From the NCBI GenBank assembly GCA_026988575.1, contig JALSKZ010000075.1:1-33610 (forward strand): a DNA stretch of 33,610 nucleotides. The letters run 5' to 3'. The number at the start of each line of letters is the position of its first letter. Positions within the stretch are counted from its first letter, which is position 1. The notes under the pieces were generated by a model. That model ran no database searches, was not told where the DNA came from, and was given only the letters and a program-made list of their open reading frames with translations. Shown here piece by piece: positions 15,552 through 25,110 of this stretch. A program made the translations under genes and the position numbers. This DNA comes from Thermodesulfobacteriales bacterium (GTDB lineage: Bacteria > Desulfobacterota > Thermodesulfobacteria > Thermodesulfobacteriales > Thermodesulfatatoraceae).

Positions 15552-16807
15552 AGGACAAAAGAGTCTTTTAACTCCTTATATAGAGGAAATTGCGCACACA
15601 GCTGGCCTACTTTTTGACGAATTTCCTTAATTAAGGTCTCGTTCTGGTGGTCTTTTAACACAGCCACCATCCACTCCCCTACTTGTTCGATCTCTTTTTC
15701 ACGCAGCCCCCGTGTGGTAACAGCGGGTGTACCGATACGTATGCCGCTCGTTATCCTGGGCGGAAGGGGGTCAAAGGGAATGGCGTTTTTATTTACGGTA
15801 ATACCAGCTCGTTCCAGCGCTTGTTCTGCTTCGGCACCTGTTAGGCCTTGTTGGGTAAGATCTACCAAAATAAGGTGATTATCTGTCCCTCCAGAAATAA
15901 GCCTGAAGCCGTGCTGTTGGAGTAGCGCCGCCAGAGCTCGGGCATTGGCCACCACTTGTTGTTGATAGGTCTTAAATTCTGGAGCCAAGGCTTCTTTAAA
16001 ACATACGGCCTTGGCGGCGATAATGTTCATGTGCGGTCCGCCCTGAATTCCAGGAAAGACTGTTTTGTCAAGGAGCCGGGCGTATTGTCCCTGGGCCAGG
16101 ATAAAACCACCCCGTGGCCCACGCATGGTCTTGTGAGTGGTAGAAGTTACGAAATGCGCATAGGGTACTGGAGAGGGGTGAATGCCTGCCGCCACAAGAC
16201 CGGCGATGTGGGCCATATCTACCATAAGATAGGCCCCGACTTCCTGGGCTATCTGGTAAAAGGCTTCAAAGTCAATAACGCGGGGGTAAGCGCTGGCACC
16301 CGCTACAATGATGCGGGGGTGGTGTTCCTGAGCCAGCTTACGTACCTCTTCGTAATCTATGGTCTCTGTGTCGCGAGAAAGGCCGTAATGCACGACTTTA
16401 TATAGTTTGCCCGAAAAATTGACCTTGGAGCCGTGAGAAAGGTGGCCTCCGTGGGCCAAATTCATGGACAAAATAGTATCTCCAGGTTCGAGTACCGCAA
16501 AATATACGGCCATGTTGGCCTGGGTACCTGAATGGGGCTGTACATTGGCGTATTCAGCCCCAAAAAGCACCTTGAGTCTCTCTACAGCTAACTCTTCTAC
16601 CTGGTCTACAAATTGACAACCTCCGTAATAGCGGTGCTCTGGATACCCTTCGGCGTATTTATTCATCAATACCGTACCTTCGGCTTCCATAACCGCTAGA
16701 GAGGCAAAATTTTCAGACGCTATCATTTCTAGCTGACCGCTTTGACGCTCGATTTCTTGCCGAATAAGGGCCGCTATCTCTGGATCAGTTTGTTTTAGGT
16801 GTTTCAT
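15548..16807 (-). CDS. glyA: Serine hydroxymethyltransferase
   Basis: PLP enzyme converting serine and tetrahydrofolate to glycine and methylene-tetrahydrofolate, the main one-carbon source. 419 residues, full length. Motifs: IASENFAS (~29-36), [40 protein letters not shown] and [13 protein letters not shown] with the PLP lysine Lys226. The ATG at 16807 lies 23 nt inside the rpiB 3' end, with GAGGACGG just before it. Pairing with the dCMP deaminase downstream makes sense, as methylene-THF and dUMP are the two substrates of thymidylate synthase. Confidence 0.97.
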   Translation of the reverse strand: MKHLKQTDPEIAALIRQEIERQSGQLEMIASENFASLAVMEAEGTVLMNKYAEGYPEHRYYGGCQFVDQVEELAVERLKVLFGAEYANVQPHSGTQANMAVYFAVLEPGDTILSMNLAHGGHLSHGSKVNFSGKLYKVVHYGLSRDTETIDYEEVRKLAQEHHPRIIVAGASAYPRVIDFEAFYQIAQEVGAYLMVDMAHIAGLVAAGIHPSPVPYAHFVTSTTHKTMRGPRGGFILAQGQYARLLDKTVFPGIQGGPHMNIIAAKAVCFKEALAPEFKTYQQQVVANARALAALLQQHGFRLISGGTDNHLILVDLTQQGLTGAEAEQALERAGITVNKNAIPFDPLPPRITSGIRIGTPAVTTRGLREKEIEQVGEWMVAVLKDHQNETLIKEIRQKVGQLCAQFPLYKELKDSFVL

Positions 16808-17252
16808 TTCCGTCCTCTTTGACTATGTTTTCTATCATTTCTACCCGCCGGGCATGTCGTCCCCCTTCAAAGGGGGTTTCCAGAAAGACTTTGACTATTT
16901 CTAGGGCCAAGGCGTCTCCTAAGACACGCCCCCCCAGCACAAGTATATTGGCGTTGTTGTGCCGTCTGGCCATTTGCGCGGTAAAAGGCTCATGACAAAG
17001 AGCAGCACGAACGCCGGTAAAGCGGTTGGCTACCATACTCATACCCAGCCCGGTGCCGCACACCAAAATGCCCCGTTCCACCGCGTTTTCCGCCACCACA
17101 CGGGCTACTTTGGCCCCGTAAACTGGGTAATCTACCGAATCCGTACTGTAACAGCCCATATCTTCCACTTGGTGTCCCATGCTGGTAAGGAACTCTTTGA
17201 TCTTTTCCTTGAGCTCAAAACCAGCATGATCACTACCCAGGGCTATTTTCAT
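16785..17252 (-). CDS. rpiB: Ribose-5-phosphate isomerase B
   Basis: Interconverts ribulose-5-phosphate and ribose-5-phosphate. 155 residues, normal length. It opens [18 protein letters not shown], with the catalytic Cys65 in [11 protein letters not shown], and His9 and His98 ([15 protein letters not shown]) at conserved positions. It belongs to the LacAB/RpiB family; the general length and motif set fit RpiB rather than LacA/LacB. Sits 2 nt downstream of fabF and overlaps glyA by 23 nt. Confidence 0.95.
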   Translation of the reverse strand: MKIALGSDHAGFELKEKIKEFLTSMGHQVEDMGCYSTDSVDYPVYGAKVARVVAENAVERGILVCGTGLGMSMVANRFTGVRAALCHEPFTAQMARRHNNANILVLGGRVLGDALALEIVKVFLETPFEGGRHARRVEMIENIVKEDGNETPKTN

Positions 17253-17254
17253 GG

Positions 17255-18502
17255 CTACCCCTCAAATTCTTTGAAAATTAATACCGCATTCGTTCCCCCA
17301 AAGCCAAAGCTGTTGGACAGGGCCACTTTGACTTTTTGTTTCCGGGCCTGATTGGGCACATAATCTAAATCGCACTCGGGATCTGGCTCTTCGTAATTTA
17401 TGGTGGGGGGAATCACCCCTGTTTCTATGGTTTTTACGGTAAATACCGCCTCTACACCCCCGGCGCCACCCAAAAGGTGTCCGGTCATGGACTTGGTAGA
17501 AGATACGGGTATAGCTTTGGCTCGTTCTTTGAACACGGTTTTTATGGCCCGGGTTTCGGCAAGGTCGTTTAGCGGGGTACTGGTACCGTGGGCGTTAATA
17601 TAATCTACATCTTGATAGCTCAGACCTGCATCAGCCAGGGCCATGGCCATACACCTTGCGGCTCCTTCCCCGTCTTCAGGAGGCGCAGTCATGTGAAAGG
17701 CGTCTCCTGTAAGGCCGTAGCCGCACAATTCCGCATAGATTTTGGCGCCACGCTCTAGGGCGTGTTCTAGGCTTTCTATAATAATAATCCCTGATCCTTC
17801 TCCAATTACAAATCCGTCTCTTTTGGCGTCAAAGGGGCGACTGGCCTTTTCAGGAGTATCGTTATATTTGGTAGACAAGGCCTTTATAACCGAAAAACCT
17901 GCCACGGTAAGAGGGGTAATGAGGCCTTCGGCACCGCCACAGATCATTACCTCGGCCCGCCCTTCCCTAACAAGCCGAAAGGCCTCACCAATGGCGTGAC
18001 TGCCTGCGGCACAGGCTGTACACACAGCCAGGTTAGGCCCCTTGGCCCCGTAGAGTATGGCTACTTGACCGGCGGCCATGTTGGGAATCATCATGGGGAC
18101 AAAAAAGGGGGAGACCCTACGCCACCCCTTTTGGTGGAGAATGGGGGTGTAATGTTCTACTGTGCCGACCCCCCCCATTCCTACACCAATAATGACCCCA
18201 GCCCCTTCCCCTAAAGGAGTTCCTAGGAGCCCAGCGTCTTCTAGGGCTTCGTGGCTGGCGGCGATGGCGTACTGGATAAAGGTATCCACGCGCGAAACCA
18301 GCTTTTTGGGCATAAAATCTTCGGGCTTAAAGCCCTTTACCTCGCCGGCCACCCGGCTGGGGTACCCGGTAGCGTCAAATTTGGTAATAGGGCCAATACC
18401 TGACCGACCAGAAACGAGCTTTTCCCACGTTTCGGTAACCCCTATACCCAAGGGGGTTATAGTACCAAGCCCCGTTACTACTACGCGATGCTTCTCCTTC
18501 AC
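17255..18502 (-). CDS. fabF: 3-oxoacyl-ACP synthase II
   Basis: Condenses acyl-ACP with malonyl-ACP during fatty-acid elongation. 415 residues. The Cys-His-His triad is Cys164 ([14 protein letters not shown]), His305 ([11 protein letters not shown]) and His342 ([12 protein letters not shown]), with Lys337. The C-terminal [15 protein letters not shown] is typical. It starts at GTG, sharing one base with the acpP stop (TAGTG), so translation is very likely coupled to acpP, its substrate carrier. Confidence 0.97.
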   Translation of the reverse strand: MKEKHRVVVTGLGTITPLGIGVTETWEKLVSGRSGIGPITKFDATGYPSRVAGEVKGFKPEDFMPKKLVSRVDTFIQYAIAASHEALEDAGLLGTPLGEGAGVIIGVGMGGVGTVEHYTPILHQKGWRRVSPFFVPMMIPNMAAGQVAILYGAKGPNLAVCTACAAGSHAIGEAFRLVREGRAEVMICGGAEGLITPLTVAGFSVIKALSTKYNDTPEKASRPFDAKRDGFVIGEGSGIIIIESLEHALERGAKIYAELCGYGLTGDAFHMTAPPEDGEGAARCMAMALADAGLSYQDVDYINAHGTSTPLNDLAETRAIKTVFKERAKAIPVSSTKSMTGHLLGGAGGVEAVFTVKTIETGVIPPTINYEEPDPECDLDYVPNQARKQKVKVALSNSFGFGGTNAVLIFKEFEG

Positions 18503-18741
18503 TAGGCCTCTCCTACACGGACTTTAATATAATCAATTACGTCTTTTACAGTACGAAGCTTTTCGGCTTCTTCGTCGGAGACCTCTACGTCAAAGGCTTC
18601 TTCCATGGCCATGACCAATTCTACCAAATCTAGTGAATCTGCTCCCAGGTCGTCAATAAAAGCAGCCTCTGGTTTGACCTTTTCTCGAGGGACATTGAGT
18701 TTTTCAACGATGATCTCTATCACTTTTTCTTCTACAGACAT
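18502..18741 (-). CDS. acpP: Acyl carrier protein
   Basis: 79-residue acidic four-helix protein that carries the growing acyl chain. The phosphopantetheine site is Ser36 in [16 protein letters not shown]. The ATG follows a strong AAAGGAGG. It has its own likely promoter in the 171-nt gap after fabG, which would allow the high expression typical of ACP. Confidence 0.98.
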   Translation of the reverse strand: MSVEEKVIEIIVEKLNVPREKVKPEAAFIDDLGADSLDLVELVMAMEEAFDVEVSDEEAEKLRTVKDVIDYIKVRVGEA

Positions 18742-18787
18742 GTTAGCCTCCTTTTAGCCTGTTTAAATTGTCTCTTAAGGATGCCTC

Positions 18788-18816
18788 TTTTTACCGAAGG
18801 GTTTTTATTATTTCAA
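18788..18816 (-). promoter_or_regulatory. Likely sigma-70 promoter for acpP-fabF
   Basis: On the minus strand TTGAAA (18816-18811) and TAAAAA (18793-18788) are separated by 17 nt. It sits about 46 nt upstream of the acpP start codon in the only sizeable gap of the fab group. Matches the consensus at most positions; not tested. Confidence 0.45.
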
Positions 18817-18912
18817 GCCGTTAAGGCATAATTTGTAGGTATTTATTATCCCTTCCTCTGGGTTAAAAATACGTGGACGTTTTTGCCCCCTTTACGCCAG
18901 GATCTAAGGCTT

Positions 18913-19656
18913 TTACATATATAGCCCACCGTTTACGTGTATTACAGATCCCGTGATATAAGAGGCCTCTTCGGAGGCCAAAAACACCACCGCTGGGGCC
19001 ACTTCTTCGGGGCGTCCTACACGCCCCATGGGGATCTGGGCGATGACGGCCTCTTTTATTTTAGCAGGTATTTTTGAGGTCATATCCGTTTCTATAAAAC
19101 CCGGGGCAACCACATTGACCGTTACACCCCTGGAAGCCACCTCACGGGCCAGGGATTTGCTAAACCCCAAGATCCCCGCCTTGGCGGCGGCGTAGTTTGT
19201 CTGACCTACATTACCACTAAAGGCTATTACCGAAGAGATGTTAATGATACGCCCGTAACGGCGTTTGAGCATACCCTGTAATACAGCCTTACAACAGTTA
19301 AACACACCCTTTAGATTTACCGCGATTACTTGGTCGAAATCTTGAGGCTTCATCCGTAAAAATAGAGTATCGCGGGTAATGCCGGCGTTATTGACCAGGA
19401 TCTCTATCGGTCCCAGGGCCTCTTCGGCCTGTCTTACTGCCTGGGTTACGGCTTCGAAGTCAGCCACATCAAACGGCAAGGCCAGGGCCTTTGCCCCCAG
19501 AGATTCTATGGTTTTTACCACCTCTTGGGCCGCTTCTGCCGAAGAACTGTAATTTACCACCACGTGAGCCCCTTCTTGGGCCAAGGCCAGGGCAATGGCC
19601 CTCCCAATTCCCCTTGATGCTCCGGTAACTAGAGCAACCCGTTCTTTTAAGCGCAT
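18913..19656 (-). CDS. fabG: 3-oxoacyl-ACP reductase
   Basis: NADPH-dependent short-chain dehydrogenase that reduces 3-oxoacyl-ACP. 247 residues. Cofactor motif TGASRGIG (11-18), NNAG (89-92), and the catalytic Ser142, Tyr155 and Lys159 (TNYAAAKAG). The C-terminal YITGSVIHVNGGLYM is characteristic of FabG. It lies upstream of acpP and fabF, which supports FabG over other SDRs. No fabD or fabH is in the window. Confidence 0.94.
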   Translation of the reverse strand: MRLKERVALVTGASRGIGRAIALALAQEGAHVVVNYSSSAEAAQEVVKTIESLGAKALALPFDVADFEAVTQAVRQAEEALGPIEILVNNAGITRDTLFLRMKPQDFDQVIAVNLKGVFNCCKAVLQGMLKRRYGRIINISSVIAFSGNVGQTNYAAAKAGILGFSKSLAREVASRGVTVNVVAPGFIETDMTSKIPAKIKEAVIAQIPMGRVGRPEEVAPAVVFLASEEASYITGSVIHVNGGLYM

Positions 19657-19756
19657 CAGATTCTCCTTGTTGCCTATATTGTTTTAAAATCTCTGCCGTA
19701 CATTTTTCCCTAGCTTTGGGATCCCTTTTGTCTTATTTGCCTCGGGTGAGGTAAAG

Positions 19757-20881
19757 TTAGCTATTAGTATCCTCTTTTTTAGCTTGGCAATATTCCTCCA
19801 TGAGTTCATCGATTAATTCTTGTACCGAGACTATCTTTTCTACGCGCCAAGCATTGGCCCCGGCAAAGACAAAGCCTCCTTCTAACCGTCCCTTTTGGGC
19901 GTTGATAAGGGCGGCAGCAATACAATAGGGGCTTTGGCGATAGTTACACGTCTTTAAACAGTGGTACATACACTTATAAGGCTTTTTCTTCCCCTGTTCT
20001 ACTTCTTCGATAAACTTACCCTTAATTACCCGACCTGGTAGGCCCACAGGACTTTTTATTATTTTGAGGTCTCTCTGGGAGGCCTTTATATAGGCCTCTT
20101 TAAAGGCCAAAGAGGCATCACACTCGTGGGTGGCTACAAAACGGGTGGCCATCTGTACCCCCGCAGCCCCAATTTTGTGTAGGTAGAAATAGATGTCTTT
20201 CCCGGTATAAATCCCTCCTGCTGGAATAACCGGGATAGGACGCCCGGCTATATCTTCGTATCGCTTCATGGCCTCTATTACCTGGGGGGTTATGATCTCT
20301 AATTGGGTCTCTGGTGTTTCTAATTTTTCGGGCTTAAAACCCAGGTGCCCCCCTGCTTTGGGCCCCTCCACCACCACGGCGTCGGGCAGGTAGCCGTATT
20401 TCTGCCACCACCGTTTGGCAATAAGTTCTGCTGCCCTGGCGGAAGAGACTATGGGGGCCAATTTTGTTGGTGAGCCTTCTGGTCGCAGGGCCGGTAGGTT
20501 TAAGGGAAGACCAGCGCCACAAAATAGGATATCTGCCCCGGCCTCACATGCTGCCCGGCACAGGGGTTCGAAGTCGGTCAAGGCGACCATGACGTTTACC
20601 CCAATGATACCTCCAGGAGCTTTTTCTTTGGCCAGGGTGATTTGACGTTTTATGCCTTTAATGTTGGCCTCTGTGGGGTTTTTTAAAAAAAAGGCCTCGC
20701 CCTCGTATACACCCACCAAGGCGGCTGATATTACGCCTATAGCGCCTGCGCGTGCTACAGCCGAGGCTAGTCCCGCTAAGGATATCCCTACTCCCATACC
20801 CCCCTGGACAATGGGTACCGGGGCCACTAGGTCACCTATTTTTAAGGGAGGGGGGTCACAAGACCATCTCTTTTTGCTCAT
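19757..20881 (-). CDS. Nitronate monooxygenase / FabK-like flavoprotein with a Cys cluster
   Basis: FMN-binding TIM-barrel protein of 374 residues in the 2-nitropropane dioxygenase/FabK superfamily. Residues 24-52 (IVQGGMGVGISLAGLASAV) and VIPAGGIYTGKDI (218-230) are FMN/phosphate-binding signatures; VVVEGPKAGGHLG (169-181) is also diagnostic. A C-terminal run of cysteines, Cys304, 308, 312 and 320 (YKCMYHCLKTCNY, then YC), could bind an iron-sulfur cluster; I recall similar cysteines in some anaerobe members. It lies between the etf genes and fabG, so an enoyl-ACP or enoyl-CoA reductase role is possible alongside nitronate oxidation. GGAG lies 7 nt before the ATG. Confidence 0.82.
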   Translation of the reverse strand: MSKKRWSCDPPPLKIGDLVAPVPIVQGGMGVGISLAGLASAVARAGAIGVISAALVGVYEGEAFFLKNPTEANIKGIKRQITLAKEKAPGGIIGVNVMVALTDFEPLCRAACEAGADILFCGAGLPLNLPALRPEGSPTKLAPIVSSARAAELIAKRWWQKYGYLPDAVVVEGPKAGGHLGFKPEKLETPETQLEIITPQVIEAMKRYEDIAGRPIPVIPAGGIYTGKDIYFYLHKIGAAGVQMATRFVATHECDASLAFKEAYIKASQRDLKIIKSPVGLPGRVIKGKFIEEVEQGKKKPYKCMYHCLKTCNYRQSPYCIAAALINAQKGRLEGGFVFAGANAWRVEKIVSVQELIDELMEEYCQAKKEDTNS

Positions 20882-20951
20882 CTGCCATCTCCAGTATGTA
20901 CACTATTTATATTTTCAAGAGCAATTTCAGGGAGTTTGTCAAGTTTATTTG

Positions 20952-21941
20952 TCACTTTTTATTCAAGCCCTTTAGTCTCTCTATGAGAAGGGGAAGGAAT
21001 TCCCTTACGTCGGCCTGGATGGCAATGTGGGCTCGTCTCATCAATGGTGCTTCGGGGTCTTTATTGACCGCTACAATGGTCTCGGCCCCTTTCAGGCCCA
21101 CCATATGGTGTAGGGCACCTGATAATCCAAAACCGATATAGAGTTTGGGAGAGATAGTGGCTCCGCTTACCCCGATCATGTGTTCTTCGGAGACCCAGCC
21201 CAGATGGCACACCGGCCTGGTGGCCCCTACGGCCCCATGTAATAGCTGGGCCAGCTCAAATAGTTTGGAAAATAGCTCTTTGTTTTGCAACCCCCGGCCT
21301 CCAGCTACTACTACCTTGGCTTTTTTTAGACTTATATCTTTGACAGGTACTTCTTGGCGTTCAAGTATTTCGAGAGCACTTACAAAGAGATCCTCCTCAA
21401 GCGCGAGGGTTTCTACATGGCCTGTGCGGTTATCGTCTTTTGGGGCCTTGGGGAATATACCCGGTCTCACCGTGGCCATTTGGGGCTTGGTACGGGAGAT
21501 TATCCGAGCCATTACGTCTTCGCCAAAGGAAGGCCTTATCTGGACCAAGGCCTTATCCTCCGGCCTTATTTCAAAACCGATGCAGTGAGCGGTAAGGCCA
21601 AGCCTTAGCGTGCCCGCCACCCGCGGGGCCAGGGCTTGGCCCATGGCGGTGGCCGCAAAGAGCATGACTTCGGGCTGTTCCTTACTTAATAGTTGGGTCA
21701 CTATACGGCTGTAAACATCGTCTCGAAAGTCACCAAGCCTTTGGTCCAGGGCCAGAAGCACCCTGTCGGCCCCGTATTTTATTAGTTCTTCGGCCTTTTC
21801 TTTCCCTTCGGGGGGGCCTATAAACAATACGGTAAGAGGCGTGTGTAAGATGTCGGCTAGGCGACGCCCTTCATAGAGTAATTCGTAAGTGCTGTCGTGA
21901 AGGTCTGTACCGGTCCATTCCCCAAATATAAAGATACTCAT
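20952..21941 (-). CDS. etfA: Electron transfer flavoprotein alpha subunit
   Basis: FAD-binding subunit that takes electrons from acyl-CoA dehydrogenases. 329 residues. The C-terminal FAD domain has VVAGGRGLQNKE, SGATISPKLYIGFGLSGALHHMVG and IVAVNKDPEAPLM, the family signature. The N-terminal domain opens IFIFGEWTG. It overlaps etfB by 4 nt (ATGA), and the acyl-CoA dehydrogenase gene is just upstream, so one complex is likely. No extra ferredoxin domain is fused to the N-terminus. Confidence 0.95.
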   Translation of the reverse strand: MSIFIFGEWTGTDLHDSTYELLYEGRRLADILHTPLTVLFIGPPEGKEKAEELIKYGADRVLLALDQRLGDFRDDVYSRIVTQLLSKEQPEVMLFAATAMGQALAPRVAGTLRLGLTAHCIGFEIRPEDKALVQIRPSFGEDVMARIISRTKPQMATVRPGIFPKAPKDDNRTGHVETLALEEDLFVSALEILERQEVPVKDISLKKAKVVVAGGRGLQNKELFSKLFELAQLLHGAVGATRPVCHLGWVSEEHMIGVSGATISPKLYIGFGLSGALHHMVGLKGAETIVAVNKDPEAPLMRRAHIAIQADVREFLPLLIERLKGLNKK

Positions 21942-22726
21942 GATATTAGCCCCCTTTCTTTGAGCACACTTACCAGTTCATCGACCAATTTTTCCACCGG
22001 GCCCGAGAGGAACTTTTGTTCGCTTTGGTATTCTGGGTGAAAGACATCTAACACCTGGGTGGGAGACCCAGAAAGACCGATCCTTTGGGGTTCAGCTTGT
22101 AGGTCTTGAGCAGTCAGGATCTCTACAGGGTCTTTCTCCAGAGTAGTAAGCAGGCGTTTTAACGAAGGAGGACGGGGGTCGTTTATCTCGTTTTCGGTGG
22201 TGATGACCAAGGGGAGTTTGGCCTTTAAGCGCTCCAGGTGTGAATCGGTCAGGCGAACCAATTCCAGGGTCTTATTAGTAACGCGGGCCTCTTTTACCCA
22301 AATTACCGAGGGCCATCCCAGCCAGGCGGCTATTTCCGGGCCTACTTGAGCAGTTTCACCGTCTATGGAGACCTTGCCGCAGATTATCAAGTCAAAGGGC
22401 CCCAGCTTGGTAGCGGCCCTGGCCAGTACATAACTGGTGGCCAGGGTATCTGCACCGGCAAACGCCCTATCCGAGAGGAGAACCACTCTGTCGGCCCCGC
22501 AGGCATAGGCCTCGATGAGAATAGGTTTGGCATTGGGGGGCCCCATGGAGACGGCGGTTACTGTACCTTTGGTATCCTCAGCCAGGCTAAGGGCAAGTTC
22601 CAGGGCGTAGCGGTCATAGGGATTAAGCTCTAACTCACTCCCCTCTCTCTTTAAAGTATGGGTTTGGGGGTCGACCTTTATAGTACCTGGCTTAGGTACC
22701 GGTTTTAGACAACACATGATGTGCAT
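21938..22726 (-). CDS. etfB: Electron transfer flavoprotein beta subunit
   Basis: 262 residues, AMP- or FAD-binding. It starts MHIMCCLKPVPKPGTIKVD, in line with the family KQVPD start, and has LNPYDRYALELAL and the signature VGPEIAAWLGWPSV. It lies 3 nt downstream of the acyl-CoA dehydrogenase. Whether this Etf is a simple electron carrier or a bifurcating type cannot be told by eye; bifurcating EtfAB are usually found with a partner dehydrogenase in this same arrangement. Confidence 0.94.
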   Translation of the reverse strand: MHIMCCLKPVPKPGTIKVDPQTHTLKREGSELELNPYDRYALELALSLAEDTKGTVTAVSMGPPNAKPILIEAYACGADRVVLLSDRAFAGADTLATSYVLARAATKLGPFDLIICGKVSIDGETAQVGPEIAAWLGWPSVIWVKEARVTNKTLELVRLTDSHLERLKAKLPLVITTENEINDPRPPSLKRLLTTLEKDPVEILTAQDLQAEPQRIGLSGSPTQVLDVFHPEYQSEQKFLSGPVEKLVDELVSVLKERGLIS

Positions 22727-22729
22727 GGG

Positions 22730-23896
22730 TTATTCCTCCTCGTCTGCGGGATAGAGCTTAGCAAGCTCTCGGGCGATAATATTTTTCTGGATTTCGTTGG
22801 TACCTTCGTATATTTGAATACATTTGGCATCACGCATATATTTTTCGGCCAAGAAGTCCCGCATATAACCAAAACCGCCCATCATTTGTACGGCTCGTTC
22901 GGCTATCCACATGGCAGTATCACTGGCAAAACACTTGGACATGGCCGAAGGGCCAGAGATGTTTTTGGCCCCGGCATCTATAAAACGGGCCACGCTGTAA
23001 ACCAGGGCCCTTGCGGCCTCAAGACGCATGGCCATTTCGGCGAAGGTGTGGCTTACGGCCTGAAAATTATAGATGCTTTGTCCAAACTGGACTCGGCGAC
23101 GGCAGTGTTTGAGGGCTATTTCCATTACACCCTGAGCTAGACCTACGGCCTGGGCGGCCACCCCAGGGCGAGCCAGGTCCAAGGTCTTGATAGCAATGAT
23201 AAAGCCCATGCCCTCACGCCCCAGGAGCCTATCTTTGGGGATGCGGCAGTCAGAAAAAAACAGCTCCGTGGTGGCCGAAGTCCGAAGCCCCATCTTTTTC
23301 TCTTTTTTCCCCACGCTAAAGCCGGGATCATTTTTGTGTACGACAAAGGCGCTGGCCCCTCGGGGGCCTTTCTTGGGGTCGGTTAGGGCTATCACCACGT
23401 AATAGTCTGCTATCCCCCCGTTGGTGATCCATTGTTTCATGCCGTTTAACACGTAGTAGTCGCCGTCTTTACGGGCGGTAGTTTTAATGGCGGCGGCGTC
23501 ACTGCCTGCCTGTGGTTCTGTCAAGGCAAAGGCCCCCAGTTTCTTGCCAGCCGCAAGTTCCGGGAGATAGCGGGCCTTTTGCTCTTTATTGCCGGCCAAA
23601 ATAATAGGATAAGCCCCCAGGGCACTGGCCGCAAAGGTTATAGCCACTCCTGGACAGTATTTCGAAAGGGTCTCTATGGCTAGACAATTCTCCATGGTGC
23701 CAAAACCCAGTCCTCCGTACTCCTTGGGTATGGCTATCCCAAAGAAATCGGCCTGAGCCAGGGCTTTAAGAGGCCTTGGGTCTACTTTCTCCTCTTCGTC
23801 CCATTGGCGTACAAAGGGCTTTATATACTCTCTGCCTATGCGATCGGCTACTTCTATAATCAGGAGTTGTTCTTTAGTCAGGGCGTAATCTAGCAT
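22730..23896 (-). CDS. Acyl-CoA dehydrogenase
   Basis: FAD enzyme that introduces the alpha-beta double bond into acyl-CoA. 388 residues, the usual short/medium-chain length. Motifs: FALTEPQAGSDAAAIKTTA (FAD/substrate), WITNGGIADYYVV, and the catalytic base Glu364 in IYEGTNEIQ, the position used by butyryl-CoA dehydrogenases. Strong SD, AAAGGAGG, before the ATG. It heads the etfB-etfA operon. Chain-length specificity is unknown; butyryl-CoA-type is the best guess from the glutamate position. Confidence 0.93.
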   Translation of the reverse strand: MLDYALTKEQLLIIEVADRIGREYIKPFVRQWDEEEKVDPRPLKALAQADFFGIAIPKEYGGLGFGTMENCLAIETLSKYCPGVAITFAASALGAYPIILAGNKEQKARYLPELAAGKKLGAFALTEPQAGSDAAAIKTTARKDGDYYVLNGMKQWITNGGIADYYVVIALTDPKKGPRGASAFVVHKNDPGFSVGKKEKKMGLRTSATTELFFSDCRIPKDRLLGREGMGFIIAIKTLDLARPGVAAQAVGLAQGVMEIALKHCRRRVQFGQSIYNFQAVSHTFAEMAMRLEAARALVYSVARFIDAGAKNISGPSAMSKCFASDTAMWIAERAVQMMGGFGYMRDFLAEKYMRDAKCIQIYEGTNEIQKNIIARELAKLYPADEEE

Positions 23897-24218
23897 GGCT
23901 TCCTCCTTTGATTCCCCCTTTCTTACCTTGAGGTTTCGGTCAAAACAAGGGTGATCGAAAAGATTTCTGCCTCAAAACCCCTTTATCGGGGGACAGTTTC
24001 TGTTTTTTCGTCCTCCAAACAGGACCTGGCCCTTTGGGCCTAAATATTTTGCTTGAATGTAGATTTGGCAAAGGTTCCTTAATAGTCTATTTTAAACCTG
24101 CTATTGCCGTTTAGATGCTCCCATTTTAGGTACTTTTGGATCCGCACAAAGCACAGGGAGTTTTTGATCATCGGAAGGTTGTGTTAAAAAGAAACAATCC
24201 ATGCCGGGGAGGTAGAGC
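23897..24218. other. Divergent intergenic region, 322 nt
   Basis: Lies between the leftward acyl-CoA dehydrogenase and the rightward CBS gene, so it should hold both promoters. I see CCCC-TTTATC-GGGG (23978-23991), then ACAG-TTT-CTGT followed by T residues (about 23993-24008), which could be a weak terminator or leader hairpin, and GGCCC-TTT-GGGCC (24028-24040). A promoter-like pair for the CBS gene is listed separately. No convincing ORF. Confidence 0.5.
24065..24093 (+). promoter_or_regulatory. Likely sigma-70 promoter for the CBS-ndk-thiL group
   Basis: TTGGCA (24065-24070) and TATTTT (24088-24093) are 17 nt apart. The start codon of the CBS gene is 126 nt downstream, so a leader of over 100 nt would result. 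Consensus match only. Confidence 0.35.
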
Positions 24219-24626
24219 ATGAAGGATCTAACCAAGATAAAAGTGGCCGATATTATGAGTCGCTGGGTCGTTACGGTAGGAATAAACGACAAGATCGAAG
24301 ATGTCTTACGCACCTTTGTTGAGTTTAAAGTCCACGCGGTAGTGGTCATTGGGCCGGGAGGAGAGTTTATGGGGGTAATAAGTCATTCTGATATAATAGA
24401 GGCTTTGAATAAACTTGGGCCCCGCTTTTTTGACCTGGAAGTCGAAGACATTATGTGCCCCAAGCCTTACACAATTGAGGGAGAGGCCTCGGTAAAAGAA
24501 GCGGCCGCCAAGATGATAAACAACAAGGTACACAGACTCTTGGTCCTTTCTCAACAGCCGGCCAAACGTGTCCCTGTGGGGATCGTATCGGCTACGGATA
24601 TAATTCGCGTGGTAGCGGAACAGTAG
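24219..24626 (+). CDS. CBS-domain pair protein
   Basis: A 135-residue protein made of two CBS domains (~8-62 and ~75-133) and nothing else. Repeats begin VADIMSRWVVTVG and VEDIMCPKPYTI, and end GVISHSDIIEAL and GIVSATDIIRVVAEQ. Such pairs usually bind adenosine nucleotides or SAM and regulate a partner protein. GGGGAGG lies 6 nt before the ATG. The next gene is ndk, a nucleotide enzyme, which fits energy sensing but does not prove it. Confidence 0.85.
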   Translation: MKDLTKIKVADIMSRWVVTVGINDKIEDVLRTFVEFKVHAVVVIGPGGEFMGVISHSDIIEALNKLGPRFFDLEVEDIMCPKPYTIEGEASVKEAAAKMINNKVHRLLVLSQQPAKRVPVGIVSATDIIRVVAEQ

Positions 24627-24687
24627 TTGACGGATCCCCGAGGGTTTGTTAATCCGCGGAGCTAAAAAAACAGCGTAGGAGGCCCAT

Positions 24688-25110
24688 ATGACCGAAAGGA
24701 CCCTCAGTCTCATCAAACCCGATGGGGTCAAGCGCGACCTGATCGGCGAAATACTCCGTTTTTACGAAAAAGAAGGCCTAAAGGTAGTAGCGCTCAAGAT
24801 GCTCAGACTTTCCAAGGAAGAGGCCAAGCGCTTTTATATCGTGCACAAAGAGCGACCTTTTTACGAAGAGCTTACAGACTATATGTCTTCTGGACCCATT
24901 GTGGCCTTGGTGTTGGAAGGAGAAAACGCCATTGCCAAGTGTCGCCAGATTATGGGGGCCACTGATCCCGCCGAGGCCGAAGAAGGTACTATCCGTAAGA
25001 CGTTTGCCCTGAGTAAAGGAGAAAATACTGTACACGGTTCGGATAGCCCCGAAGCGGCGGCCCAGGAGATCGCCTTTTTCTTTAGCGATTTAGAAATATT
25101 GGCGCGCTAG
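24688..25110 (+). CDS. ndk: Nucleoside diphosphate kinase
   Basis: Transfers the gamma-phosphate between NTPs and NDPs through a phosphohistidine. 140 residues, family length. Motifs: [13 protein letters not shown] (4-16), [13 protein letters not shown] (91-103) and catalytic His116 in [20 protein letters not shown] precedes the ATG. The last base of the stop is the first of the thiL GTG start (TAGTG). Confidence 0.97.
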   Translation: MTERTLSLIKPDGVKRDLIGEILRFYEKEGLKVVALKMLRLSKEEAKRFYIVHKERPFYEELTDYMSSGPIVALVLEGENAIAKCRQIMGATDPAEAEEGTIRKTFALSKGENTVHGSDSPEAAAQEIAFFFSDLEILAR

